Part shown: one piece after another, positions 15,616-24,898 of the stretch
Numbering within the stretch: the first letter of the stretch is position 1
Layout of the letters: the number at the start of each line of letters is the position of its first letter
Assembly: GCA_023251435.1 (NCBI GenBank)
Contig: JAHEYU010000062.1
Span: 1 to 36,791, forward strand
Source: Bacteroidota bacterium
Lineage (GTDB): Bacteria; Bacteroidota; Bacteroidia; Bacteroidales; Prolixibacteraceae
Length of the DNA stretch: 36,791 bases
Reading direction: 5' to 3'
Made by a program: the position numbers and the translations under genes
Notes under the pieces: model-generated
Told to the model about the DNA's origin: nothing
Database searches by the model: none
What the model saw: the letters and a program-made list of their open reading frames with translations, nothing else

Positions 15616-18273
15616 TTACAACACAATAAACGATTCTCCCTCTACCCTTCCTGAATAAAAATGCGCAGTGGTCGCGAATGTTGTTTGAAGCGACTTCAAT
15701 TGCGCGTCAGTCAGACCAGTTACGAAAATGGCAAAGGTGCTCTTTCCTTTCTTTTGATGCAGTTTTTCCCTCAAACGGATAAATAACACAATGTCGTTGT
15801 GCGTGTTATTTTTATTTAACTTGGTATTATTGACGTCGGTTGGATTTACCTTGGCATCGAAATAATCCAGCATACGGTCGTCAACCCAGGTTCCGTCGGC
15901 CCACTCGCCTGATAGCATAGCCGTTGCATTTCTATTCATGCCAACAATTTCAGTTTTAATTCTGCCCAAATCGGCTTGAATTTCCTTTGGAAGTCCGCTA
16001 ACTTTTGTAGCAAACCTTTGACCATTTCCCCTAAAGAATGGATTGGGCACCAATCGGTTGACCAAATCATACCATTTGCCCCATTTATCGTTGTACCGGC
16101 CATAATCGTCGTCTTTATTCACCGGATTGAACTTGCTGTGCATTTGCTGGTAGAAACCTTTCAGATGCATGTTTACCACCGTACAACTAATGTCTTTTGC
16201 CCTGAACATCCGCGAATTACGCATGAATGACTTATCGGTATAAGTATAAACCGGCGAGTTGTTGGAAAGCGTAATATCTTTCACGCTGAAAATGAAAGAA
16301 TCGTCTTTTAACTTCTTAATTTTAAATTGTTTATTTTGCTGATCGAAATCGAATACCATTCCAGTGGGGAATTTTTCATTCAGCTTTTCGACCACCACAT
16401 GCATTCTTCGCCTGAACACATCCGAAAGCGGTATAGCCAGTTCGACCGACTGTCCGATGAGGCTGATGCCATTTATGGAATATTGTCCGATCAGCAAACG
16501 ATAGTTTTTGGGCATTGGCACTCTTCGGCTTTGTGTTCCTATCAGGCTGCGCGACAGGTTGTTCAGGTATTTCAGCGAGCTGATCCACGGATACGAACAT
16601 TCCTCAATTTTACAGCACTGTTCAGTTTCACCAGCCATTAATTTGTACCCAAGAGCAAAGTCGGCAATAATTGTGTCGGCTTTTTTCACGAGCACCAAAG
16701 TTCCAGCTTTTGGAACTCCGGCCATGTGTTCAATCGAGTTATTTTGATTGATAAAGTATTGAAGGTCATTTTGTTCTTTATCGATATCGTAAATCAGAAA
16801 TTTCAAATCAGGTCCGTAGGATGCAATCAAGCTGTTCAGTCGGGTCGACACTTCGCCTGAAGCTTTTCCCAAATGACCTTCAATCCTGAAAAAATCGAAT
16901 CCATCCAGCTTGTATTTCAGCGGATTTCGAACATGATCGGCTGTAGAAAGATTTCCGGTAAAATAGCAAAGATTGTTTTTTTGAGCCAGCCTAATCGTTT
17001 TCGCGAAATCCCAATTTTCAATCAACTGATCATCAACTTTGAAATAATAAGGAATGCTGCGGTGGCTCAGCGAAACCATCATTTTTGAGGGAGTAATTTT
17101 TACTTCATTTCCTGAAATGCTGTAGTCTGAAAGCATCAGGTAAAACCTGGTAATCAGGCTGTTTAAACAAGCAATATTTTGCGACTCGACACCCAATACC
17201 GGCGATTTGCAGAATGTGTGACGGAACGTATTGCCGGTAATTGAAACTGAAAATTTCCCAAGCATCAAATGTTTTGGAAATGAATTGATATTGGGACTGC
17301 ATTCAGCATCGAGTTGCAGCAAAAGCTCTTTGATTTCTTTGAATGTTTCCACCAAATCGTTTAGTAAATCATACCTGTACTGAATGTCAGCAGGAATGTC
17401 AGTTGCCGAAAACCCTAATAACTGATCAATTAATTGATTAATTTTAATATCATTAATGGTTATTGGAAGTTTCAAAAACCCACCAAAATTAGTAAACAGG
17501 ATGGTAATCGCCGTTTTTAAATGTCCTCGAATGTTGTTTGCATCAATCGCATTGTAAAAATTTTTCAGCAAATTATTCTGGCTCAACGCACCGAAATTGG
17601 TCAGCAGAACGCGCGGCACAGCCAAATCGGGCAAAAGCAAGTAGGCCTGCCTGACGGCATGTTTGGTGTAAATTGGATCGGAACTGTTGATGTATCCGGC
17701 GCTGGTTTCGGAGCAAAGTAGCACTTTCAGCCGCGAAACTTCCACCACTCCCTGATTGTCGCAGTCGATGGCAGTGCACAATTCGGGTGGTTTCGGAAAT
17801 TCTTCGAGGTAAAGCAATGCCACCATGTTTTCGAGCCCAGGCAAAGTAGTAAGGGAAAATTCACCTTCTTTAGGTTGTGTAGTTTCCGGAATTAGTTCAT
17901 ATAGTGGAACCTGATTGACTCCGTTAAAAAATGGCTGATATTTGACGATTGAATCCTCAAACACCTTGTAATGCGTATATTTTATCGACTGGAATTCGAC
18001 ATCGCGGCTGTTTTCATCGGCACCCGGCTTTTGCAGTTTTATCAGGTCGCCATCTGTAGTGATGCCACAGCCCTGGGTTACAACCACTTCTTTGCTATTG
18101 GTTAGGCTGATTTTGAAACCGCAGGCAATTCCCACGCCGCTCAAACTCACACGCGACAACCTTTCCTGGTCGTCGAAATACTGAATCAGGTTGTTCAGTT
18201 GATCGGCAGTTAAAACCTGATTGTCAACAAACGAACGATATTGCGTGGTTATTGATTTTAATTTAGTTTCCAT
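15616..18273 (-). CDS. large unassigned eCIS-associated protein (position of Pvc13)
   Basis: 885 residues, no signal peptide or membrane segment. The N-terminus (about 12-75) reads YRSFVDNQVLTADQLNNLI, then LSGVGIACGFKISL and QGCGITTDGDLI, a region that looks like the start of baseplate- or fibre-attached phage proteins. Cys pairs occur at CTAIDC (about 166-171) and in EQCCKIEEC around residues 550-560. The rest is mixed alpha/beta with no repeats and no obvious receptor-binding or collagen-like stretch. By position it replaces the Afp13/Pvc13 fibre, but I do not recognise fibre sequence. It starts 10 bp after the Afp12-like stop, so it belongs to the operon. Candidate roles are baseplate attachment or target-binding structure. 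Confidence 0.75.
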   Translation of the reverse strand: METKLKSITTQYRSFVDNQVLTADQLNNLIQYFDDQERLSRVSLSGVGIACGFKISLTNSKEVVVTQGCGITTDGDLIKLQKPGADENSRDVEFQSIKYTHYKVFEDSIVKYQPFFNGVNQVPLYELIPETTQPKEGEFSLTTLPGLENMVALLYLEEFPKPPELCTAIDCDNQGVVEVSRLKVLLCSETSAGYINSSDPIYTKHAVRQAYLLLPDLAVPRVLLTNFGALSQNNLLKNFYNAIDANNIRGHLKTAITILFTNFGGFLKLPITINDIKINQLIDQLLGFSATDIPADIQYRYDLLNDLVETFKEIKELLLQLDAECSPNINSFPKHLMLGKFSVSITGNTFRHTFCKSPVLGVESQNIACLNSLITRFYLMLSDYSISGNEVKITPSKMMVSLSHRSIPYYFKVDDQLIENWDFAKTIRLAQKNNLCYFTGNLSTADHVRNPLKYKLDGFDFFRIEGHLGKASGEVSTRLNSLIASYGPDLKFLIYDIDKEQNDLQYFINQNNSIEHMAGVPKAGTLVLVKKADTIIADFALGYKLMAGETEQCCKIEECSYPWISSLKYLNNLSRSLIGTQSRRVPMPKNYRLLIGQYSINGISLIGQSVELAIPLSDVFRRRMHVVVEKLNEKFPTGMVFDFDQQNKQFKIKKLKDDSFIFSVKDITLSNNSPVYTYTDKSFMRNSRMFRAKDISCTVVNMHLKGFYQQMHSKFNPVNKDDDYGRYNDKWGKWYDLVNRLVPNPFFRGNGQRFATKVSGLPKEIQADLGRIKTEIVGMNRNATAMLSGEWADGTWVDDRMLDYFDAKVNPTDVNNTKLNKNNTHNDIVLFIRLREKLHQKKGKSTFAIFVTGLTDAQLKSLQTTFATTAHFYSGRVEGESFIVL

Positions 18274-18283
18274 AACCTGATAT

Positions 18284-20932
18284 TTAAATGATTCCTAAAT
18301 TGGTTCGGCCAAGTATAATTTTACCTTTCAAATTGTCAGTTTCGTCGTCGCAGTCGTACAAAGCGCCTGTTGGATAAATAGAATGCAGCATGCTTAAAAT
18401 GGTATTTAAATCAATGAGTGTCTGCATATTCTGATCTTTGCGATTCATGCTGTCGAGGAATAATTTAAAGGCCTGCTCAAATTGCATCATCTCATTTTTA
18501 TCATCGGCCACAGTGCCGGCAGGATAGCCAATCCAGCAAATGCGCGCCAACACGTGAGCTGGCAACTCGCTGCGAATCAACTCTTCCATAAAATTCCTGT
18601 AATCCTGATTCGAGAAACGCTCTGTCCAGCCCGGCAAAATCACCGAAACCCGGAACGAATACGGATCAAGTGGTTCGCAATCTTCGCAACTGCAAATGGG
18701 TAAAAACGAATTTGTGGTAATTGTGTAGTCTTTCGCCTTGTCGGGGCGGAGTAAAATATGCTCAATCAGGTACATTCCTTCGTTGGGCTTTACCTTTTTC
18801 ATAAATGCAACCAATTGCTGAACAGCCTTTTTTGCAAGCGCTTCACTGTCGAAATAATCAATTCGTCGGGCCACGATCCGGCCTTCGTCTTTAACATTGG
18901 TAATTCCAGGATTGATAAGATTGAAATAAAACTTGCCTGATTTGGCTTTTTTGATTTCGAAATTCGTGGCATTGGTGGCCAAAGCCCGTACCAACAGCAA
19001 TTCCTTGTTCATTTTTTCGGCTGAGTAGTATTTTTTCGAAGCCGATAAAAGAATATTCTGTCCTGCATCTTTTATCCGCCACCTGTATTCAATCAAACTA
19101 TCGCTGTCTTTTTCCTGATACACTTCCACCGGATCGTTCGACAGGTTGCGGCGACTGTAATCGGTCATACCCGTAAGCAGTGCAATCCGCTTTTCAACGG
19201 TTGAAACATTGTTGGTATTCCACAAACTTCCTTTGTGATGAAAATTAAACGCCGCGCCGCGTTCAGTTCCAAGTATTGAGTAATTTTTTAGGAAAATCTC
19301 TTTTGTTCGGATCACTGCCTTCGTTGAGTCGCTGCCGTATAGCTGTTTCATCAGAAAAGCATATTTGCTGAAATTTTCGGCAAAACGGGCCAGCAAATGA
19401 TCGAGCAACAGGTTTTTCCGGTCGTTTTTATGATCGAGTTTCGAGAACAACATTTCTGAAAGTTCCTCCGGAGTTCTGCTCAGATATTCTTCCGGAACAA
19501 GGTTTTCTACTCTTTTGATATCCTGAACTGCTTGTGAAAAATACGATCTTACAATAGTATGGTTGACCGAAAGCAAATCTTTTACTTTGACGAGTTGCGC
19601 AAAATAACTGGCCAGGATTTGGTCGAAAAACAACAGATAGGCCTGTAACTGTTTGGCCTGAGCTTTTCTCAAATCGGTGGCTGATGACGACAATCCGAAT
19701 TCTCCGATTCCGTAGGTTTCCGGAAAACTATTCTGAATGGTACTGTATTCGCCAGTTGAAACGAATGCTCCGGTTGGCAGCTCCATAAATTTGTTGAATT
19801 GAGCTTTTCGCCGGGCTTCATTTTCTTCGTTTTCAAGCCTGAAGATATGCTCTGCAACCGCTTTCTCGTTGATGTTCAACGGCAAAACGCCTTTGGTGAA
19901 ACTGAAAGCGCTTTTACTGCAAAGTGCGGGCTTTTTCCCTTCGTCGATGCAAATTACCCACTGCTGCCCGTTGGGTTTGCTGTCGGGGCCACAATTGTTG
20001 ATCGAAATGTCTTTAATCACGTTCACCCCTTCAATCTTCATAATCAATTGCACAATGTCGCTTAACCTGACTTCGCGACGCAACTCGGCTTTTTGTAATT
20101 CTGAAGTCTTGATAAACCCATTTTTCAGGATTGGCCCATCGAAAATTTCGGTCGAAGGATGCCCGGCGTCCATCATTTCCTGAAGGGAATAAAACCTGAC
20201 GGGAGGCGAAAAATAGTTATCGATGGCACGCAAAACCTTTGCTTTTACAAGCTCTTCATCCACTTCGGGCTTCACGTCGATAATGGCGCAAACCGAAATC
20301 GGGTGATCCGGAGCTTCGATAACCGACATCAAATCTTCGCACAGATTGCGGTTTTGGTGATACCGCAGTTTCACCTCATCAACGATTTTTTGCTTTCGTT
20401 CTGTGATTTTTGCAGGGCTTTCCTTGCTGTCTAACTCATCAAAATCCAGCAAAATCTCGTACAATCCCTGAAGTGTAAATTCAGCTTTCTTAATATCAGG
20501 CTCCTCGAAAGGAGTGTACGACAGCAAATTATCGGTTCGGTTGGCAAATACTTTCTTGCGAAAAGGCCTCACCCATGCATTTTTCACACCGTCGATGTCG
20601 ATAAAAAGCTTGCGGTAATCCATCGCAGTGACTGGCTTTATGGGCAGTGCCAGTTCAGATTTTATAAACTGGTCTTCGATAGAAGCGGAATTTGGTTCGC
20701 CGGTCAGCAGGTCTTCAATGGGTAAATTGATGCGCAAACCTAAATCGGATATGGCATAGCACAGCATTTCGAGAATGGTAATTCCCGGATCGTGCGTGTT
20801 GTAGTCGGTCCAGATTTTACTGCCCAGCTTTTCGATGTACTCGATCCCTTTCTTCCGAAGAAATGAATAATCTAGATCGTCGTTCGTTGCGACATTTCCG
20901 GGAATGCTAATATGTTTTTCAGCGTTCAACAT
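18284..20932 (-). CDS. eCIS baseplate wedge protein (Afp12/Pvc12-like)
   Basis: 882 residues. Residues about 40-66 hold IWTDYNTHDPGITILEMLCY, the very recognisable start of Afp12/Pvc12 wedge proteins, which resemble T4 gp6/gp7-type baseplate parts. The remainder contains Cys-rich ICSCEDCEP near residue 750, then FRVSVILPGWTERFSNQDYR, typical of the C-terminal half of this family. With the Afp11-like protein it should form the wedge ring around the spike and trigger sheath contraction. It starts 21 bp after the Afp11-like gene ends. Length is near the family norm. Confidence 0.88.
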   Translation of the reverse strand: MLNAEKHISIPGNVATNDDLDYSFLRKKGIEYIEKLGSKIWTDYNTHDPGITILEMLCYAISDLGLRINLPIEDLLTGEPNSASIEDQFIKSELALPIKPVTAMDYRKLFIDIDGVKNAWVRPFRKKVFANRTDNLLSYTPFEEPDIKKAEFTLQGLYEILLDFDELDSKESPAKITERKQKIVDEVKLRYHQNRNLCEDLMSVIEAPDHPISVCAIIDVKPEVDEELVKAKVLRAIDNYFSPPVRFYSLQEMMDAGHPSTEIFDGPILKNGFIKTSELQKAELRREVRLSDIVQLIMKIEGVNVIKDISINNCGPDSKPNGQQWVICIDEGKKPALCSKSAFSFTKGVLPLNINEKAVAEHIFRLENEENEARRKAQFNKFMELPTGAFVSTGEYSTIQNSFPETYGIGEFGLSSSATDLRKAQAKQLQAYLLFFDQILASYFAQLVKVKDLLSVNHTIVRSYFSQAVQDIKRVENLVPEEYLSRTPEELSEMLFSKLDHKNDRKNLLLDHLLARFAENFSKYAFLMKQLYGSDSTKAVIRTKEIFLKNYSILGTERGAAFNFHHKGSLWNTNNVSTVEKRIALLTGMTDYSRRNLSNDPVEVYQEKDSDSLIEYRWRIKDAGQNILLSASKKYYSAEKMNKELLLVRALATNATNFEIKKAKSGKFYFNLINPGITNVKDEGRIVARRIDYFDSEALAKKAVQQLVAFMKKVKPNEGMYLIEHILLRPDKAKDYTITTNSFLPICSCEDCEPLDPYSFRVSVILPGWTERFSNQDYRNFMEELIRSELPAHVLARICWIGYPAGTVADDKNEMMQFEQAFKLFLDSMNRKDQNMQTLIDLNTILSMLHSIYPTGALYDCDDETDNLKGKIILGRTNLGII

Positions 20933-20953
20933 GCTTCTGTTTTTTCTGAATGA

Positions 20954-23900
20954 CTATTTTGGGCAAACTGCCGGTTGAATCTCTATCGGGTGTTTTTTTG
21001 CCGATACCAGGATTGATTTCGGCCCCGATGGAATTACAATTGGCTTGAACTCTCCTTTGTGTTTCATTTTTAAGTCGGCAACATAATCGACGTAATTCAA
21101 TTTTTCGATGTAACTGATGACGACACTTTTATGTAGCTCGGTGCCGAAATTCAGGTCGATCGTTCGCTCAAAAGCCCAGGGTGACAGGAGTTTGGTAAGA
21201 TCTTCCTGAAGGACTTTCTTGTAATAATTTTCATCGTAGCCCACATAAAACCTTACGTTCAGTGAAATTTCGACAGCTTCGTATTCAGGATTAATTACTA
21301 CCGCATTCACATGCAGCGAGTTAAGCTGATTAACGTAACTCTGTATTTTATTGAGCGTTGCTTTGCTTACCCTCGGCTCGTACAAATCGAACACGTTTCG
21401 GTTTTGAATATCGGGAATAACCACAATGGTCACATTTCCGGGCGATAGATACGAATCGGCTGAAGTATGGTTTAAGCAGCGGACTTTATGTATTTCGGGG
21501 AACTCCTGAAGTATTAGATGTTCGTAATCCCAAAGCGTGATGGCCCTGTTTTTATGCCGCAACCGCTCGCTAATCCGCCGGTAATAAGCTTCGTCTGTTT
21601 CTCCGGGTTTGCCGCCAAAGGAATTGAACGGCTGACTCACAGATTTAATTTCCTGCTTCCGTTCCACCAATTTACTGATGGTTATGGCCTGAAGACCGTT
21701 TTTCAGGTGCGACAATTCATTGCCTGCATCTGAGAATTTTGCGACCACCGCCTGTGGAAGTATGTCGATAATCTTGCAAACTGCATCGAATTTCTTGTTC
21801 ATCCGCACTTTCACCCAAATCAGGCCCGCAGGTAAAATCGTATTGTTTTTGGTTGCTTCGGCCGGAATCGAAAATTTTACAATCCCCGATTTCAGAAAAT
21901 TGTCGGTTGCATTGGCAATCAGGTGATTGCTGTCCAACACCGTCCAGTTATTCGAACAAAGCACGCTCCATTCCATCTTTTCGCCATCGGCAAACCCCAT
22001 AGCAAGCGGGTTTTCGCTGCCTTCAAAAATCTGGAACAAAACTGCCATTTGCTGAAGTGGCCCGGCATCTTTCAACCCAAGATACAATTCGCCTCCTGGC
22101 TGATAATCAGGCAACAAAGCAACTAACGGAACTGCTGCAAATAAAGGTTTCGGTTTCAGAAAAGCATGTTCCTGACTTTGCCCAAACGGATGCTCGTGAA
22201 ACAGGCTGATTTGATTGGCAGAATAACTTTCGTCCGTCTCAAAAGTGACTGTTATTTCAGCGGAATAACCAACTGTAAACAACTCGACTAAAGGCGTATA
22301 GGGTTCTTTAGGAATGAGCGCCGTTTTAGTTTCGTCCATCATGGCCATCGCGTAAATTCGCGGGTACATTTCGTGCAGAAACGAATTTTTAAGCGTCAGT
22401 CGCAAGCCGCCATTTTCGCAGGTATCGAATTTCTGATTGCTATTGGTAATGGAAAAATGACTTTTGTAGGAATCACTTTCATCAACAAAAAGTACTTCTT
22501 CAGCTTTACTTTCATCAGCCAAAACCCAATCGTTTGCACTGAAAACATTCACCGAAACCTTGAAATAATTGTCATTTTTTACAATCAGGTTGGTTGGTTC
22601 CTGATTAAATCCTGAAGAATGCTTGGTATCAAGTAATATTCGTTCTTTGTAACGTTTGGAAGTAGTTTCGCTCCTAAAATCCTCACGATATGCAAAATAC
22701 TGATTCCGGAACGTATCCGGAGTATTCATCCAATTGAAATTCAGACTAAGACTCGTCCAGTTTTTTGTGAAAATTTCGTTGTTCCTAACCGTAAAGTTCG
22801 AGCCTTTTACCGGAATAGGGCCAAATGGCATGAATGGTTTTTTCGCATTCAGCATTCCCAGATCATTTTCAATGTCAATTCCCGACATTTCCTTCACGTC
22901 CACCTTCAGGGAAGCCGATTTCAGACTATTTGACGAAAAAGCGATAGCAAAAGCGTAACCATCATCGGTTCCGGTATCGATTAAAAACCGCATCACCGGA
23001 TCGGCAGATGAAAAATGCTCGCCCAAAACTGGCGCGTTGTATGCCGAAACAGCTTCCGTTTTTTTATCAAGTTCAATTTTAAAATTTAGTTCTGAAGCAT
23101 TCGCCGGAGTTGTCGGCACCAATGAAAACGGCCCCAGCCATTTCTTCTCACCGCTCAGATAAACGCTGATACACTTCGTTGCCTGAGTGGCCAAATTTGC
23201 CGCGAGTGAAGTCTGAAACTGTATATTCAGGTGGATGGTGCGGATTCCTTCCTTCAGAAGAAGCAATGGGGAAGAAATTGCAAAACCCAGTCGGGCATTG
23301 GGCAATTCGGGATTTTCGTCCGGATAAATATTCTTCACATAGCCAAACGGATACCATTTCGCATCGCTTTCGGGCAGGGCTTTTCCCTTTCCATCGAGCG
23401 AATTGGCTACTTCGCAAGCCTTAATCGCATCTTTGTTTATGACTGTATCTTTGGTGTGATGGTAAACATTTTTAAGCTGAGCGATGGTAATTTTATTGGC
23501 GACAAGCTCCTCTTCAGTATTGAATATTAGTTTCTTACCCATCGAATCCTTTCCGGCATCGAGCGCAGTACCCTTATCGATTTTCTCCTGAAGTACATTT
23601 TTGGCCAACTCGAAAATAAGATGAACCTGATCGGGAACCGGCGCCTGTTTTTCAATTTTTAATAGTTTTTGATAATAAAAATCGAGATGGCGCTTGCTCA
23701 ACAGGTTGAAATGATCACGGCTGTTATCCAACAATTTCAGGAAACAAACAAATAAAGTGAGATGTGGTGTAATCGACTGGTCGGTTTCGAGCTTATCCAG
23801 AAAAGACTTTATTTTTGATTCTTCGATGAAAAAATCCTGCCAGTTTCCGGTTATTTGATTGTTGGAATCAAAATAATTTACTTTTTCAGCAAATTGCCAG

Positions 23901-24034
23901 GCAAACTGAATCCATTCGGCCACCCCAAAATTAAGTAGCTTCAACTTTTTCGGATCCAGTACATCAACAATTCGTTGATCCTGATCGGTTCCGACACCTG
24001 GTAAAATTAGCTTACTGGTAGTATTTGTTGCCAT
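20954..24034 (-). CDS. eCIS baseplate J-like wedge protein (Afp11/Pvc11-like)
   Basis: 1026 residues. The first ~800 residues are a long platform region. The C-terminal part (about 820-1015) is a baseplate_J-like domain: ITLWDYEHLILQEFPEIHKVRC, NVTIVVIPD, VNQLNSLHVNAVVINPEYEAVEISLNVRF given in separate blocks, and FGTELHKSVVISYIEKLNYVDYV. In Afp and PVC this protein is the other wedge half. Five bases separate its start from the gp25 stop, and 21 bases separate its stop from the Afp12-like start, so all three wedge genes are coupled. Length is at the upper end for the family. Confidence 0.9.
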   Translation of the reverse strand: MATNTTSKLILPGVGTDQDQRIVDVLDPKKLKLLNFGVAEWIQFAWQFAEKVNYFDSNNQITGNWQDFFIEESKIKSFLDKLETDQSITPHLTLFVCFLKLLDNSRDHFNLLSKRHLDFYYQKLLKIEKQAPVPDQVHLIFELAKNVLQEKIDKGTALDAGKDSMGKKLIFNTEEELVANKITIAQLKNVYHHTKDTVINKDAIKACEVANSLDGKGKALPESDAKWYPFGYVKNIYPDENPELPNARLGFAISSPLLLLKEGIRTIHLNIQFQTSLAANLATQATKCISVYLSGEKKWLGPFSLVPTTPANASELNFKIELDKKTEAVSAYNAPVLGEHFSSADPVMRFLIDTGTDDGYAFAIAFSSNSLKSASLKVDVKEMSGIDIENDLGMLNAKKPFMPFGPIPVKGSNFTVRNNEIFTKNWTSLSLNFNWMNTPDTFRNQYFAYREDFRSETTSKRYKERILLDTKHSSGFNQEPTNLIVKNDNYFKVSVNVFSANDWVLADESKAEEVLFVDESDSYKSHFSITNSNQKFDTCENGGLRLTLKNSFLHEMYPRIYAMAMMDETKTALIPKEPYTPLVELFTVGYSAEITVTFETDESYSANQISLFHEHPFGQSQEHAFLKPKPLFAAVPLVALLPDYQPGGELYLGLKDAGPLQQMAVLFQIFEGSENPLAMGFADGEKMEWSVLCSNNWTVLDSNHLIANATDNFLKSGIVKFSIPAEATKNNTILPAGLIWVKVRMNKKFDAVCKIIDILPQAVVAKFSDAGNELSHLKNGLQAITISKLVERKQEIKSVSQPFNSFGGKPGETDEAYYRRISERLRHKNRAITLWDYEHLILQEFPEIHKVRCLNHTSADSYLSPGNVTIVVIPDIQNRNVFDLYEPRVSKATLNKIQSYVNQLNSLHVNAVVINPEYEAVEISLNVRFYVGYDENYYKKVLQEDLTKLLSPWAFERTIDLNFGTELHKSVVISYIEKLNYVDYVADLKMKHKGEFKPIVIPSGPKSILVSAKKHPIEIQPAVCPK

Positions 24035-24039
24035 AGCTT

Positions 24040-24453
24040 TTATGCTGTTTCAGTTCCTTCCGATTGATAGAAAGGAAACACCATGTTCTTTCTTGAATTT
24101 GTGACCCGTACCCGATAGTCGATGTTAATGAGCAGCAAGCCATAGTTGTCATCCGAAGGCTCAATCCGGATTTTATCCACATCAATTCTAGGTTCGTGAT
24201 ACAGAATAGCCGTCTTAATCAGGTCGGTAATGTATGTTTTCAGGGTCAGGTTCAGCGGTTTGAACAAAAGTTCTTCGAGGTTGCAACCGTAACCCGGAAC
24301 CATAATCCGCTCGCCCAAACGGGTGGACAACAAAATCTCAAGGCTTTTTTCAATGTCGGCCTCGCCTTCTGTCAGCAAAACGCTTGAGGTTGTTTTGCTA
24401 AATTCAGGAGGAAACCCCCATCCCCGGCCTAAAAATGAATCAGTTGCATCCAT
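24040..24453 (-). CDS. gp25-like baseplate wedge protein (Afp9/Pvc9-like)
   Basis: I choose the start at 24453 (MDATDSFLGRGWGFPPEF), giving 137 residues. The longer frame to 24486 would overlap the PAAR gene by 28 bases and adds an unlikely leader. The GPW/gp25 family is clear from GWGFPPEF, LTEGEADIEKSLEILLSTRL, GERIMVPGYGCNLEELLF and DLIKTAILYHEPRI. T4 gp25-type proteins nucleate the sheath at the baseplate. It sits between the PAAR tip gene (5-bp gap) and the Afp11-like gene (5-bp gap). The Afp order 9-10 is reversed here. Confidence 0.92.
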   Translation of the reverse strand: MDATDSFLGRGWGFPPEFSKTTSSVLLTEGEADIEKSLEILLSTRLGERIMVPGYGCNLEELLFKPLNLTLKTYITDLIKTAILYHEPRIDVDKIRIEPSDDNYGLLLINIDYRVRVTNSRKNMVFPFYQSEGTETA

Positions 24454-24458
24454 ACATT

Positions 24459-24752
24459 TTATCCTCCAATTAAAACAGTTGGGCATCCCAAAACAATTAT
24501 TCCTCCGTGCGCAGTGGAGTCACCAAGCCTTGCCGCCGGTTTACCGCCAATCATTACCGTTGCCGACCCTTTTGCAATCGTGTCGGGTGGACCAACGCAG
24601 GTGAGCATATCGCCAACACAAGCAGCCGGCATTCCGGCAATCAGCACAATTGGCGCTCCGGGCGGAAGGACAGACCCTCCAACATGTGGCACTGTTCCCG
24701 TTACCATCGGGCAAATGTGCATATCTCCTACTCTTGCGGCTGGCATTCCCAT
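24459..24752 (-). CDS. PAAR-repeat spike tip protein (Afp10/Pvc10-like)
   Basis: 97 residues, with three PAAR-type repeats: MPAARVGD near the start, MPAACVGD near 41-48 and KPAARLGD near 71-78. His and Cys residues around GDMHICP and MLTCVG can bind the structural zinc or iron of the cone. PAAR proteins cap the VgrG-like spike and sharpen it for membrane puncture, and sometimes carry toxins; here there is no extension, so it is a bare tip. It lies 5 bp before the gp25 start and 146 bp after the spike gene. Confidence 0.95.
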   Translation of the reverse strand: MGMPAARVGDMHICPMVTGTVPHVGGSVLPPGAPIVLIAGMPAACVGDMLTCVGPPDTIAKGSATVMIGGKPAARLGDSTAHGGIIVLGCPTVLIGG

Positions 24753-24757
24753 TTTGT

Positions 24758-24893
24758 TTATTTACGATTTTGATATTTACAATTTACCATTTTATTGTTG
24801 CGGGTTACGGGTTGTGAGATGCGGGTATTTCTGTCAACTGTGACTGACAACTGCGACTTTTTCCTCCACTCACCATGCTTCATGCCCCACGCT
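24758..24893. repeat. spacer made of four different degenerate short-repeat tracts
   Basis: Between the spike and PAAR genes, four tracts follow one another. They are an ATTTACxATT-like tract (about 24760-24795), a GCGGGTTACGGGTTG-like tract (24800-24826), a CAACTGTGAC / CAACTGCGAC direct repeat (24834-24857), and a CACCATGCTTCATGCCCCACG tract (24871-24891), each with its own unit of about 7-13 bases. No gene or clear hairpin was recognised. Confidence 0.55.
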
Positions 24894-24898
24894 CATCT

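Noticed and set aside
24454-24486. An 11-codon upstream extension of the gp25-like gene overlapping the PAAR gene
   Set aside because: The family consensus begins at the MDATDSFLGRGW start; the extension has no family similarity.
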